A DNA stretch of 64,000 bases from Verrucomicrobiota bacterium (GCA_016235555.1 JACRKC010000131.1:62001-126000), one strand, 5' to 3'; shown: positions 34,550 to 43,552, counted from the first letter of the stretch. The notes: a model not told the origin generated them from the letters alone. Translations and numbers: made by a program.

Positions 34550-36031
34550 ATGAAGGAGGACCGTCACCGAGCCGCCAAGGATGTGGGAATCTGGATACGT
34601 GTGTCCACGGACGAGCAGGCGAAAGGCGATTCTCCGGAGCATCATCGGGTCCGGGCGCAGAGCTATGCCGAGGCGATGGGGTGGACCGTCTCCACGGTTT
34701 ACGATCTCGCCGGGGTCTCGGGCAAGACCGTGATGGATCACCCCGAGTGCCGGCGGATGATGGATGACGTTCGCGCGAAGCGCATCACGGGGCTCGTGTT
34801 CTCGAACCTGATGCGGCTGTGCCGCAACAAACGCGAACTGGAGGACTTCGCGGCCTTCTTTCGCGACCAAGACGCGGACTTGGTCTCGATTCAGGACGCC
34901 ATCGACACGTCGACGCCCGCGGGGCGGATGTTTTTCACCTTCCGGGCGGCGCAGGCCCATTGGGAACGTGAGGAAATCTCCAGCCGGGTCGCCGTGTCCG
35001 TGCCCATCCGCGCCAAGCTCGGCAAACCCCTCGGCGGCATCGCACCCTACGGCTACCGATGGGAAGGGAAGAATCTCGTCATCGAGCCGACGGACGCCGC
35101 CGTGCGCAAACTCATCTATGAATTGTTCGCGGAGCATAAGCGGATCAAGACAGTCGCGCAGATTTTGAACGACCGTGGTTATCGCACCCGCGACCGCGCC
35201 AACGTCAAAGGCGGCCTCTTTTCCGGCACCGCAGTGCAACGCATCATCGAGGACACCTCGGCGAAAGGCGAATATCGGCGCAACCATACCCGGAGCCTCG
35301 GCGCCAAGCAGGGTTGGAAAGTGAAGCCGGAGCACGAATGGATCATCAATGCCATCGAGCCCATCGTGTCCGTCGAGTTGTGGGACAAGTGCAACGCGCT
35401 GCTCGAAGCCCGCCAGACCAAGCGCGCGCGGCCCGCGAAACGGGGCCGGGGGGTGTTTTCGGATTACGTGTTCTGCTCGTGCGGCAAGAAGATGTATTTT
35501 CCCCAGAACACGCCGAAATGGGTCTGCCGGCCCTGCAAGAACAAGATTCCCGTCGCCGACCTCGAGGCCGCCTTCCTGGATGAAATCCGCGGCTTTATGG
35601 TCTCCGCCGAGAAGGTCACCGGCTACCTCGCTTCCGCCCAAACCGGGCTGGCGGAACGCCGGGCGGCCCTCGAAACGCTCCGCAAAGAGAAGGACAAGGT
35701 AAAGCGGGAGGCGGACAAGTGCTTCGAACTTTACGAGGCCGGAGCGCTCACCGTGCCGCAGTTCAAGGAACGATTCCAACCCCTCGATGCCCGCCGACAC
35801 CAAATCGAGCGGGAGATTCCCCGGATCGAAGCTGAGATCAGCGCGCAATCGACTGACGGTGTCTCCCTCGAACACGTCGCCGCCGAAGCCCGGAACTTCT
35901 GCGACAACTGGCCAAAGCTCCCCGAGGATCGGAAACGTCAGATTGTCGACGTGTTCCTAAAAAGGATTGTCGTCAGTTCCGACGAAGTGAAAATCGAGGT
36001 CTTCAATCTTCCCGCGTTCGCAAACAGCTAA
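34550..36031 (+). CDS. Large serine recombinase (integrase) of the element
   Basis: 493 aa. The resolvase domain opens with GIWIRVSTDEQ, in which Ser19 is the nucleophile; RMFFTFRAAQAHWEREEIS belongs to the same domain. The recombinase domain (GIAPYGYRWEG onward) and a zinc ribbon (CSCGKK...CRPCKN) follow, then a coiled coil (about 360-420). Such enzymes integrate or excise elements between short att sites without a host factor. It lies at the right end of the element, as usual for integrases. No direction factor gene is obvious. Confidence 0.93.
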   Translation: MKEDRHRAAKDVGIWIRVSTDEQAKGDSPEHHRVRAQSYAEAMGWTVSTVYDLAGVSGKTVMDHPECRRMMDDVRAKRITGLVFSNLMRLCRNKRELEDFAAFFRDQDADLVSIQDAIDTSTPAGRMFFTFRAAQAHWEREEISSRVAVSVPIRAKLGKPLGGIAPYGYRWEGKNLVIEPTDAAVRKLIYELFAEHKRIKTVAQILNDRGYRTRDRANVKGGLFSGTAVQRIIEDTSAKGEYRRNHTRSLGAKQGWKVKPEHEWIINAIEPIVSVELWDKCNALLEARQTKRARPAKRGRGVFSDYVFCSCGKKMYFPQNTPKWVCRPCKNKIPVADLEAAFLDEIRGFMVSAEKVTGYLASAQTGLAERRAALETLRKEKDKVKREADKCFELYEAGALTVPQFKERFQPLDARRHQIEREIPRIEAEISAQSTDGVSLEHVAAEARNFCDNWPKLPEDRKRQIVDVFLKRIVVSSDEVKIEVFNLPAFANS

Positions 36032-36376
36032 ACATCAATCCCATAAGATCATGTCTGATTGGCCACGAACCCTCACGGATGAAATCAGGCCAAGACGGAC
36101 TGGTGGAGTGAACTACGAAAAACACCAAACACACGAAAGGCGTGGAACCTGGCGGGCACACCGCCGCAACCACGCCCAATCCACCGAATCAATGGCCACA
36201 AAAAGCACAAAAGGGCACAAAAACTAACTGCCGATTTTGTGCAGCTTGTGCTTTTTGTGGCCAACCCTGGTCGCCTCCGGCGCCGCCGCAGGCGGGTAAA
36301 CCTGCCTTGGCGAATTCCTCGCGCAACACGAACCAAGTAGTCCAGAGAATCGAGACGGCCTTGGACGCCGACATGT
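36032..36376. repeat. Repeat-filled stretch right of the recombinase
   Basis: It holds copy A of a 67-bp direct repeat (36074-36140; copy B is 36899-36965) and a perfect 18-bp inverted repeat (36193-36210 with 36246-36263, TGGCCACAAAAAGCACAA). No gene is seen. The attachment site used by the recombinase may lie in 36032-36070. Confidence 0.7.
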
Positions 36377-36481
36377 TCAACCCAGCAGCGCCACGAAGCC
36401 GGCCTGTTTGAAATGGTGATCGCCGGTCAGGGCTTCCGTGAGTTTGTGCTCCTGCATCACGACAAACGAAATGCAGTCGGT
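36377..36481 (-). pseudogene. C-terminal remnant of a PIN-domain (VapC-like) toxin
   Basis: Only about 34 codons remain: TDCISFVVMQEHKLTEALTG, then DHHFKQAGFVALLG and a stop. This is the conserved end of PIN ribonucleases (the TDC and HF..AGF segments). It begins 2 bases after the stop of the antitoxin gene at 36484, so a deletion removed the first three quarters of the toxin and joined the rest to the antitoxin. Confidence 0.8.
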
Positions 36482-36483
36482 CC

Positions 36484-36720
36484 TCACCGCTTGGGCTGCC
36501 CGTGCAGGTAGTGGTCGTGCTGGGCGGCGAGGTCGGCAGGCAGGCCGCGGGTTTGCGCGGCGAGGCTGACCAACTCATCGGTCAAATCGGCGACTGCACC
36601 GGACAGCGCGATGGAATCCAGGCTTGGCCTCGGGCGGACCTCGACTTCCGTTCCCTCGGCAAGCCGGGAATTGGGTGGCAGGATCACGGTGCCGTTGGAG
36701 ACTTTGCCAAGGAGAACCAT
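36484..36720 (-). CDS. Antitoxin of a broken VapBC-like pair
   Basis: 78 aa. The N-terminal GKVSNGTVILPPNSRLAEGT, then EVEVRPR, matches AbrB-like/DUF104 antitoxins. The C-terminus (LTDELVSLAAQTRGLPADLA) is the toxin-binding tail. The toxin downstream is truncated, so this antitoxin may be an orphan. Just upstream of its start lies a fragment of the NosR-like gene's 5' end. Confidence 0.82.
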   Translation of the reverse strand: MVLLGKVSNGTVILPPNSRLAEGTEVEVRPRPSLDSIALSGAVADLTDELVSLAAQTRGLPADLAAQHDHYLHGQPKR

Positions 36721-36787
36721 GCCGGGACGCTAGGCGACTCCGGGGCGAAAACAAGGGCGATGTCGGTGCGACGGCCCGGTGCGATCG

Positions 36788-36853
36788 CGGAGGAGCCACG
36801 TGATCACGGCGACGATGGCGAGGCGGTAGAGCTGGAGGGCGAGGGGTTTCAAC
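36788..36853 (-). pseudogene. 5' fragment of a NosR-like gene (copy 2)
   Basis: About 66 bp closely match the first codons of the NosR-like gene at 7575 (MKPLALQLYRLA is encoded again, ATG at 36851 region). The similarity runs past the start codon into the 'CCACGGAT' repeat. It is a relic or repeat-mediated copy, not a gene. Confidence 0.75.
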
Positions 36854-37158
36854 CGGAGCGGGGCGGAGTTATTTCAACCACGGATGGACACAGATGGACA
36901 CGGATGAAATCAGGCCAAGACGGACTGGCGGAGTGAACCACGAAAAACACCAAAGACACGAAAGGAGGGGCGCGGGAGACTGGCACGGCATCGCCGCAAC
37001 CGAAACGAAGAGCAGGCTCGGCCACCAAAGGCACAAAAGGCACAGAAATATTGACCGCGGATCATGCGGGTGGCGCAGATGCAAAAAACCGACCCTGCGC
37101 GGGTGAGGTGCATGGAAACGGACCTTGTTTTCCGCTCTTACCCGGCTACGGTCCGGGC
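36854..37158. repeat. Repeat stretch (copy B of the 67-bp direct repeat)
   Basis: 36868-36905 belongs to the 'CCACGGAT' family and 36899-36965 is the second copy of the 67-bp repeat at 36074-36140. No gene. Confidence 0.7.
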
Positions 37159-37347
37159 ATGAGCACCGTGCAGGAAATCGAGTCGGCGATAAAAAGACTT
37201 TCGCATGCCGAGATGAGCCAGATTCGCGACTGGCTGGAGGATTTTTTGGAGGACCAAAAGGAGTTCACACCGGAGTTTCGGGCGCGCGTGGAGACGGCCG
37301 ACCGGGAGTTGGCTTCCGGCGCGCGGCCACGGGTGCGCCAGCCGTAG
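37159..37347 (+). CDS. Small antitoxin, partner of the RelE/ParE-like toxin
   Basis: 62 aa. The helical sequence (VQEIESAIKRLSHAEMSQIRDWLEDFLEDQ) resembles short antitoxins that pair with RelE/ParE toxins. The ATG at 37159 starts the conserved part; the frame upstream is repeat sequence. The toxin starts 27 bp downstream. Confidence 0.8.
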   Translation: MSTVQEIESAIKRLSHAEMSQIRDWLEDFLEDQKEFTPEFRARVETADRELASGARPRVRQP

Positions 37348-37373
37348 GCGACGGCGGCCGCGGGTCTTTTCGC

Positions 37374-37628
37374 GTGAACGCCGAGCAGGTCTACTCGACC
37401 AATTTCGACCGGATGTTTTTCGCGCTGCCGCCGGCAACGCGGCGGCAGATCGAGGCCAGGATTGACGAACTCGGAGCGGATCTGCGCGGATTTCGTCACC
37501 ACCAACTCACGGGATCGAGGTGGTTCCGGCTACGAGCAGGCGACTATCGCATCATCTACCGGTTCGACGCGGCGAGGAACGAACTTTTCCTGCTGGAAGT
37601 CGGGCATCGGCGCGAAATCTACCGGTAG
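37374..37628 (+). CDS. RelE/ParE-family toxin
   Basis: 84 aa from a GTG at 37374. The fold signature is VYSTNFDRMFFALPPATRRQ, then LTGSRWFRLRAGDYRIIYRF, with the family Arg and Tyr residues in RAGDYRIIY and the terminal EVGHRREIY. It may be an mRNA or gyrase-targeting toxin; the subgroup cannot be told. It follows its antitoxin, the usual order. Confidence 0.88.
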   Translation: MNAEQVYSTNFDRMFFALPPATRRQIEARIDELGADLRGFRHHQLTGSRWFRLRAGDYRIIYRFDAARNELFLLEVGHRREIYR

Positions 37629-37644
37629 GCGGACCGCACGGCGA

Positions 37645-37714
37645 GATCGCGGATGAGCCACGCGACGACGGCGACGATGGCGAGGCGGTAGAGCTGGAGG
37701 GCGAGGGGTTTCAA
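37645..37714 (-). pseudogene. 5' fragment of a NosR-like gene (copy 3)
   Basis: About 70 bp with only a few changes from the first codons of the NosR-like gene (again encoding MKPLALQLYRLA near 37714). It lies right after the toxin gene. Not a functional gene. Confidence 0.75.
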
Positions 37715-37740
37715 AAACGGGGTAAGCGCCTACGTGAAGC

Positions 37741-38160
37741 TTATCGCGTCATCACCGGATCTTCGCTTATCCACTTGAGTTCCGATACCGCGCCGATCGA
37801 TCCAGTGAGGAACAAGTTTGCACCCTCGCGGCGCACTCGAAAGCGGCGGACGATGCCGCTTTTCGACGATAGGGCTATCTCGTCGCTTGTCCGCGTCCAC
37901 CGGCCCGACTCCGGAGTAAACGCGACGCCTTTCAGGAGTGGCACACCGTTGAGCGAGTCCTTCCTCCATTGGTTCATGGTGAGGTCGTAACCTCCGAATC
38001 GATAAAGGATGAGCGAAGCCGACTCTAGTTCGTCGTCGGACTTCCCTTCGTAGCAGCTTGGTGCGACCCTTGGCGTGAAGGAATTCGCGCAACTGGTAAG
38101 TGAGAGGCAGGCCGCGAGGAGAACGGACCAAATAGTGACTACTTTGTTGAGCGGTTTCAT
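37741..38160 (-). CDS. Hypothetical lipoprotein
   Basis: 139 aa with a lipoprotein signal (VVTIWSVLLAACLSLTSC; lipobox LTSC). The mature part contains LILYRFGGYDLTMNQWRKDS. No known family. Reading composition is less GC-rich than neighbours, and the context is an accessory zone, so it may be transferred DNA. Confidence 0.8.
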   Translation of the reverse strand: MKPLNKVVTIWSVLLAACLSLTSCANSFTPRVAPSCYEGKSDDELESASLILYRFGGYDLTMNQWRKDSLNGVPLLKGVAFTPESGRWTRTSDEIALSSKSGIVRRFRVRREGANLFLTGSIGAVSELKWISEDPVMTR

Positions 38161-38343
38161 TGGTGATCGGTCCCGACCTGATGAGCGAACAGGCGACAGG
38201 ACACGAGTGGGATTCCAGATGGATTGCTTCCTCGTCCCGGCACGGCGGGACTTTTCGCAATGACAGACGCGGCACGGCGACGAGCGCCGGCCCTACAACG
38301 AGCCAAGCGCGTTGGGGGCAACGCGCTCCACCTTCAGGCGATC
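38161..38343. repeat. Repeat-filled intergenic stretch
   Basis: It contains a known type of dispersed repeat (GGATTGCTTCCTCG...TTTTCGCAATGAC, 38221-38264) and a GCGCGTTG palindrome (38307-38326) that also occurs at 1977-1996. No gene. Confidence 0.7.
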
Positions 38344-39840
38344 TCAACCGAGAATTCCCTTCACCACGCTCGCCGGTTCGACGCCGGTGAGGCGTTGGTC
38401 GAGGCCTTGGTATTTGAAGGTGAACTTCGAATGGTCGACGCCCAGGCAGTGCAGGATCGTCGCGTTGAGGTCGAAGAGGCTCACGGGGTCGCGCACGATG
38501 TTGTAGGAGAAATCATCGGTCTCGCCGTAGATCACGCCGCCTTTCACGCCGCCGCCGGCCAGCCACACGGTGAAGCAGCGCGGGTGGTGGTCGCGGCCGT
38601 AGTTGGTCGCCGTGAGCGTGCCCTGGCTGTAGACCGTGCGGCCGAATTCGCCCGCCCAGACGACGAGCGTGTCGTTGAGCAGGCCGCGTTGCTTGAGGTC
38701 GGCGATGAGGCCGTAGCAACCGTGGTCGGTGTCGCCGCACTGGATCTTGAGGTGCTCGGGGAGCGTGCCGTGCTGGTCCCAGCCGCGGTGGTTGACCTGC
38801 ACGACGCGCACGCCGCGCTCGATGAGGCGGCGCGCGAGGAGGCAGCTCGCGGCGAACGTGCCGGGCTCGTTCACGCCGGGGCCGTAGAGGTCGAGCGTGG
38901 CGGGCGACTCGCCGGAGATGTCGGTGAGCTCGGGCACGCTGGTCTGCATGCGAAACGCCATCTCGTATTGCTGGATGCGCGTGAGCGTCTCGGGATCGCC
39001 GTGGCGCGACTGGGCGAGATGGTTGAACTGGCCGAGCGCGTCGAGCATGGCGCGGCGCGTGGAGGCATCGACACCAGCGGGGTTGTCGAGGAAGAGCACG
39101 GGATCGCCCTGCGCACGGAGCGCGACGCCGGTGTGCGAGGTGGGCAGAAAACCGCTGCTCCACATGCGCGTGAAGAGCGCCTGCGCCGCGACCTTCGGGG
39201 AAAACTTCGGCGTGAGCACGACGAACGCGGGCAGATCGTTGCTCTCGCTGCCGAGGCCGTAGGAGAGCCACGAGCCGAGCGAGGCCTTGCCGGGGATTTC
39301 GCTGCCAGTCATCAGGAACGTGCACGCCGGATCGTGGTTGATGGCGTTGGTGTGGACGGAGCGGACGATGGCGAGGTCGTCGACGATCTTGGCGGTCCAC
39401 GGGAGGAGTTCGCTGACCCACGCGCCGTTCTGGCCGTGTTGCGCGAATTTGAAAATCGACGGCGCGACGGGAAACGTGGTCTGGCCGCTCGTCATCGTCG
39501 TGATGCGCTGGCCCATGCGGATGGACTCGGGCAGCTCCTGCTTGAAGCGCGGCTGGAGGGCGGGCTTGTAGTCGAACGTGTCGAGCTGCGACGGCCCGCC
39601 GTTCATGTGGAGGTAGATGATGCGCTTGGCGGTCGGGGCGAAGTGCGGGAAGCCGGGCAGCGGGGGGAACAGCCGCGGAACGGCTGCGGGAGATGGGGGA
39701 TGGGAGATGGGAGATGGCGCGGCGGCGGCGCGGACGCGCGGGGCGAGGTAGTTGAGCGCGAGGCCGCCCATGGCGAGGCCCGCGCCGGAGAAAAACTGGC
39801 GGCGCGTGAGGCGGTTGAGGAATTCGTGATGCGGATCCAT
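38344..39840 (-). CDS. DUF1501 secreted protein
   Basis: About 498 aa from the ATG at 39840, which places a twin-arginine-like motif ([19 protein letters not shown]) near the start. Family marks are [20 protein letters not shown] near the N-terminus and [15 protein letters not shown] and [20 protein letters not shown] towards the end. DUF1501 proteins are sulfatase-fold-related and nearly always paired with DUF1549/DUF1553 proteins, as here, in Planctomycetes and Verrucomicrobia; the substrate is unknown. A CATCTCCC tandem (about 39690-39718) codes for a [10 protein letters not shown] spacer in frame. Confidence 0.93.
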   Translation of the reverse strand: MDPHHEFLNRLTRRQFFSGAGLAMGGLALNYLAPRVRAAAAPSPISHPPSPAAVPRLFPPLPGFPHFAPTAKRIIYLHMNGGPSQLDTFDYKPALQPRFKQELPESIRMGQRITTMTSGQTTFPVAPSIFKFAQHGQNGAWVSELLPWTAKIVDDLAIVRSVHTNAINHDPACTFLMTGSEIPGKASLGSWLSYGLGSESNDLPAFVVLTPKFSPKVAAQALFTRMWSSGFLPTSHTGVALRAQGDPVLFLDNPAGVDASTRRAMLDALGQFNHLAQSRHGDPETLTRIQQYEMAFRMQTSVPELTDISGESPATLDLYGPGVNEPGTFAASCLLARRLIERGVRVVQVNHRGWDQHGTLPEHLKIQCGDTDHGCYGLIADLKQRGLLNDTLVVWAGEFGRTVYSQGTLTATNYGRDHHPRCFTVWLAGGGVKGGVIYGETDDFSYNIVRDPVSLFDLNATILHCLGVDHSKFTFKYQGLDQRLTGVEPASVVKGILG

Positions 39841-39963
39841 GCGACGCAGAAGTTTTTCAACCACGAATGGACACAAATAGACACGAATGAATCGAAAACT
39901 CGAAAGACGGATTCAAGCGCGACGGTTTTGATTCGTGTGAATTCGTGTCCATTCGTGGTTCAA
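39841..39963. repeat. CACGAATG-type composite palindrome
   Basis: Arms 39857-39888 and 39931-39963 are inverted copies of TCAACCACGAATGGACAC. The right arm covers the stop codon of the next minus-strand gene (TGA at 39962-39960), so the repeat supplies the end of that gene. Confidence 0.8.
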
Positions 39964-42900
39964 CTCCGGTTGATCGTTTCGTCGAGGTTGAGGAGGAGGT
40001 TGGCGAGCATCGTCCAGGCGGCGAGGGCGACGGGGTCGCCAGACGGGGCGGGGGACTCGCCGTTGGTCAGGACTTTTTTCGCGGCCTCGGGATCGGCGGC
40101 GAAATGGGCGCGGTGTTTCGCAAGGGTCGCGGCGAGCAGTTTCTGCTCGTCGCCGGTCGGCGTGCGGGCGGTGGCGCTGCGGAAGGCGAAGGTGAGGCGC
40201 GCCGTGTCATCGCCGGCGCGCGCGAGGAGTTGCGCGGCGAACCCGCGGGCGGCCTCGATGTGCTGCACGTCGTTCATTAGCGCGAGGGCTTGCAACGGCG
40301 TGTTGGAGCGCGGGCGCACGGCGCACGCGATTTCGCGCGACGGGGCGTCGAACGTGACCATCGACGGCGCGGGCGCGGTGCGTTTCCAGAAGGTGTAGAG
40401 GCTCCGGCGGTAGAGGGCGTCGCCGTGTTCCTGGACGTAGGTCTTGGTGTTGCTGCCGCCGAACGCGACGGGCTCCCAGATGTTGATCGGCTGGTAGGGG
40501 CGGACGGGCGGGCCGCCGATTTCGGGGCGGAGCAGGCCGCCCAGCGCGAGCGCCTGATCGCGGAGGACCTCGGCGTCGAGGCGGAGGCGCGGGGCGCGGG
40601 CAAGCAGCTTGTTCTCCGGATCGGTGGCGAGCAGCGCGGGGGTGACCCGCGATTCCTGGCGATAGGTGCGCGACGTGACGAGCAGGCGGACGAATTGCTT
40701 CACGTCCCAGCCGGTGCGCACGAACTCACTCGCGAGCCAGTCGAGCAGTTCGGGGTGCGTGGGCGTCTCGCCCTGCACGCCGAAATCGTGCGGCGTGCGC
40801 ACGAGGCCGGCGCCGAAGAGCTGCTGCCAGAAACGGTTCACGGCGACGCGCGCCGTGAGCGGGTTTTTCGGATCGACGAGCCAGCGGGCGAGGTCGAGAC
40901 GCGAGGGACGCGGAGGCGTTTCCTGGAGACGCGGCGCCCCCGCCGCGTTGGTTTCGGCGGGCGCACCTGAGCCGGGAGCGTCCGCGGCGAGGGCGCCGCG
41001 GCTCCAGCCGCTGGAAAGCGGCGGGAGGAACGCCGGCGTGGCGGGCGTGACGGTGTCGCCGGGTTTGTCGTATTGGCCGCGGAGCAGGATGTGCGCGGCG
41101 CGCGGCTCGGGCAGTTCGCGCGAGACCGGCGACGACGGGAGCGTCATCTCGTAATGCGTGCGCTCGACGAGCAGGCGGCGGGCGGCATTCGCCTCGGGTT
41201 CGAGCGCGGCGCGGGTCGGGCCCATGATGAAGTCGCGGTGGAATTGCACGATGCGCGCCTTCTCCTCCTTGGTCTGCTGCGTGCCCGAGAGGCCGATGAG
41301 AAAGATCGTCTCGTGCGGCAGCGGCAGGCCCGTCTCGGCGCGCCCGAAATTGCGCAGACCGTTGACCCACGCGCCGGAGTTCAGCAGCGGATCCGCGTTG
41401 GCGCTGGGGCTGGTGCACGCAGCCCCGATGCGATCCCACCATGCGGCGCCGCCGCTCTGGGCGACGCGGAGACCGGAGTAGGGCTTGTCCTTCGCGAGAC
41501 CGGTGGCGACGGCGTCGATTTCGAGACGCGTGTAGGCGCCCACCGGCGGGAGCGGGCCGGCGACGATCGCGTCCTTGGCGGCATCGGGGCCGAACGCGGC
41601 GGGGTCGCCCCAAATCACGCGTCTGGTCTTTTCCTCGCTGATGAACTGCAGGCTCACGGCGCGCGGCGGGTGCGCCAGATCGGGGTTGAAATACGCGAAG
41701 GCCTTCGCGGCGGTGCGCACGATGAGCAGCACCTCGCTGCCGCCGAAATCAACCGGCCGCTCAATCGCGCCCTCGAGACGCAGCGCGCGCTGGCCGGCGA
41801 TGACGGGCACGCCGACGCCGCTGCGCCACTCGCCGGCCGGCGGGGGCTTGCCGTAGTTGATGGCGTAAGGCGTGTCGTCGTCCTCGGCCCACACGACTTC
41901 GTAGGACACGCCCGCGGGTCTGGCGGCGGCGGGTTTTTTCGCGGCGTCGCCGGAAAGGTCGTCGGTGTCCCCGTCGACGGGCGGCGGCGGTTTCGGTGCG
42001 GTCGCGACGGCCAGATCGAGTTTGGCGTTCTTCTTGGCGGATTTCTTCGCGGATTTGCGTGCCGGCGGCCCGCCTTCGCCCGTTGGGCTGCGGCGCGGTT
42101 CGTCCGACGGTTTCACCGCCGGCGAAGCGGCGACGGTGGTGTTGTCGGTGAGTTTTTTGACGGCCTCCAGCGCGGCGGCGCGGGCGGAGAGCGCGGCGGC
42201 GAGCGGCGGGTAGGCGGCGTCGATTTCCTTCAGGCGGGCCTGGACCTTGGCATCACCGATCACGACGAGCGGGCCGGGCTTCGGGATGTTGCCGTCCCAG
42301 CAGCGGTCGGCGAGGCCCTTGAAGAACGCGCCGAGCGAGTAGTATTCGCGCTGCGAAATCGGATCGAACTTGTGGTCGTGGCATTGCGCGCAACCGGCGG
42401 TGAGACCGAGCCAGACGGTCGCGGTGGTGTTGACGCGGTCCATCGTGGTGCGCGCCTCGGCCTCCTCCTCGATCGCGCCGCCCTCGGAGGTCGAGAGGTG
42501 GTTGCGGTTGTAGCCCGTGGCGACGAGCTGGTCGACGGTCGGGTTGGGCAACAAATCGCCGGCGAGCTGCTCGATGGTGAATTGATCGAAGGGGAGATTG
42601 CGGTTGAACGCGGCGACGACCCAGTCGCGGTAGGGCCAGATGTTGCGGACGTTGTCGAGGTGGAGACCGTGGGTGTCGGCGTAGCGCACGGCATCGAGCC
42701 ACGTGCGCGCAAAATGCTCGCCGTAGCGCGGCGAGTCGAGCAGACGCGTGACGGCGCGCTCGTAGGCGTCGGGCGCGCGGTCGGCGAGGAAGGCGTCGAG
42801 CTCGGCGACGGTCGGCGGCAGGCCCGTGAGGTCGAGGGTGAGGCGGCGGAGCTGCGCTTCGCGCGGCGCCTCGGGCGAAAGCTTCAGGCCGCTGCGGGCG

Positions 42901-43436
42901 AGGCGTGCGATGATAAATGCGTCAACTGGGTTCGAGGCAGGACGGGGAGACGGAGAGACAGAGAGAGGGGGAGATGGTTTTTCCCTTCCGTCTCTCTGTC
43001 TCTCCATCTCTCCGTCTGGTATCGCCGGCTCCTCGGGGCGACGAATCGGCTCGAATGCCCAGTGCTTCTGGTAAACGGCGCCGGACTCGATCCAGCGCTT
43101 GATCAGCGCGCGCTGCGCGGGCGAGAGCGGCGGCTTGTGCGACTCCTCCGGCGGCATCAGCTCGTCGGGATCGGTGCTGTTGATGCGGTGCCAGAGCTCG
43201 GAGTTCTGCAGATCGCGCGGCACGATGGCCCGCGAGCCGTCGCGATCGGCGTAGGCGCTCTCGGCGAGGTCGAGGCGGAGCTTGGCCTTGCGCTTGTTGG
43301 CGTCGGTGCCGTGGCAGGCGAAGCAGTTCTCCGCGAGGATGGGGCGGATGTGCTCGTTGAACGTGACCGTCTCCGCCGCGGCGGCGCAAAGCGGCAGGAA
43401 CGCGCAAAACACGAGAGCGTGACGAGAATGGGTCAT
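39960..43436 (-). CDS. PSCyt1/DUF1549/DUF1553 secreted cytochrome protein
   Basis: About 1158 aa with a signal peptide (ALVFCAFLPLCAAAA). A planctomycete cytochrome domain follows (haem motif CFACH in ILAENCFACHGTDAN). DUF1549 begins around NPVDAFIIARLARSG and includes DGLGHAR-type ARTWLDAVRYADTHG and a further CAQCH motif (TAGCAQCHDHKFDP). DUF1553 begins at LDLARWLVDPKNPLTARVAV. It is paired with DUF1501. Two palindromic repeats are inserted in frame (about residues 140-166 and 810-838), both at domain borders. A Lys/Ala-rich low-complexity linker lies near residue 455. Confidence 0.93.
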   Translation of the reverse strand: MTHSRHALVFCAFLPLCAAAAETVTFNEHIRPILAENCFACHGTDANKRKAKLRLDLAESAYADRDGSRAIVPRDLQNSELWHRINSTDPDELMPPEESHKPPLSPAQRALIKRWIESGAVYQKHWAFEPIRRPEEPAIPDGEMERQRDGREKPSPPLSVSPSPRPASNPVDAFIIARLARSGLKLSPEAPREAQLRRLTLDLTGLPPTVAELDAFLADRAPDAYERAVTRLLDSPRYGEHFARTWLDAVRYADTHGLHLDNVRNIWPYRDWVVAAFNRNLPFDQFTIEQLAGDLLPNPTVDQLVATGYNRNHLSTSEGGAIEEEAEARTTMDRVNTTATVWLGLTAGCAQCHDHKFDPISQREYYSLGAFFKGLADRCWDGNIPKPGPLVVIGDAKVQARLKEIDAAYPPLAAALSARAAALEAVKKLTDNTTVAASPAVKPSDEPRRSPTGEGGPPARKSAKKSAKKNAKLDLAVATAPKPPPPVDGDTDDLSGDAAKKPAAARPAGVSYEVVWAEDDDTPYAINYGKPPPAGEWRSGVGVPVIAGQRALRLEGAIERPVDFGGSEVLLIVRTAAKAFAYFNPDLAHPPRAVSLQFISEEKTRRVIWGDPAAFGPDAAKDAIVAGPLPPVGAYTRLEIDAVATGLAKDKPYSGLRVAQSGGAAWWDRIGAACTSPSANADPLLNSGAWVNGLRNFGRAETGLPLPHETIFLIGLSGTQQTKEEKARIVQFHRDFIMGPTRAALEPEANAARRLLVERTHYEMTLPSSPVSRELPEPRAAHILLRGQYDKPGDTVTPATPAFLPPLSSGWSRGALAADAPGSGAPAETNAAGAPRLQETPPRPSRLDLARWLVDPKNPLTARVAVNRFWQQLFGAGLVRTPHDFGVQGETPTHPELLDWLASEFVRTGWDVKQFVRLLVTSRTYRQESRVTPALLATDPENKLLARAPRLRLDAEVLRDQALALGGLLRPEIGGPPVRPYQPINIWEPVAFGGSNTKTYVQEHGDALYRRSLYTFWKRTAPAPSMVTFDAPSREIACAVRPRSNTPLQALALMNDVQHIEAARGFAAQLLARAGDDTARLTFAFRSATARTPTGDEQKLLAATLAKHRAHFAADPEAAKKVLTNGESPAPSGDPVALAAWTMLANLLLNLDETINRS
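40923..41007. repeat. In-frame palindrome before DUF1553
   Basis: Arms 40923-40951 and 40982-41007 (CTGGAG-CGCGGCGCCC type) are inverted copies. It is translated as a Gly/Ala-rich loop (about residues 810-838) between the family phrase VTPATPAFLPP and the DUF1553 start. Confidence 0.8.
42941..43017. repeat. In-frame palindrome between PSCyt1 and DUF1549
   Basis: Arms 42941-42967 and 42988-43017 are inverted copies of ACGGAGAGACAGAGAGA. The translated loop (about residues 140-166, ERQRDGREKPSPP) replaces the usual short linker of the family. Confidence 0.8.
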
Positions 43437-43552
43437 CAGCGGGGAACGGCGGGGAACCAAGACGCCAGACAGTGCAGCGAAGTATCAATGCGGGTCAACG
43501 CCCCGGACGGGCAGAAGTGCAAAGAAAGTCATGTCGCTTTGGGCTTGTTTTT

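Noticed and set aside
36032-36070. att site for the serine recombinase
   Set aside because: A direct repeat between this place and 22007-22320 was looked for by eye and none longer than a few bases was found, so the ends remain undefined.
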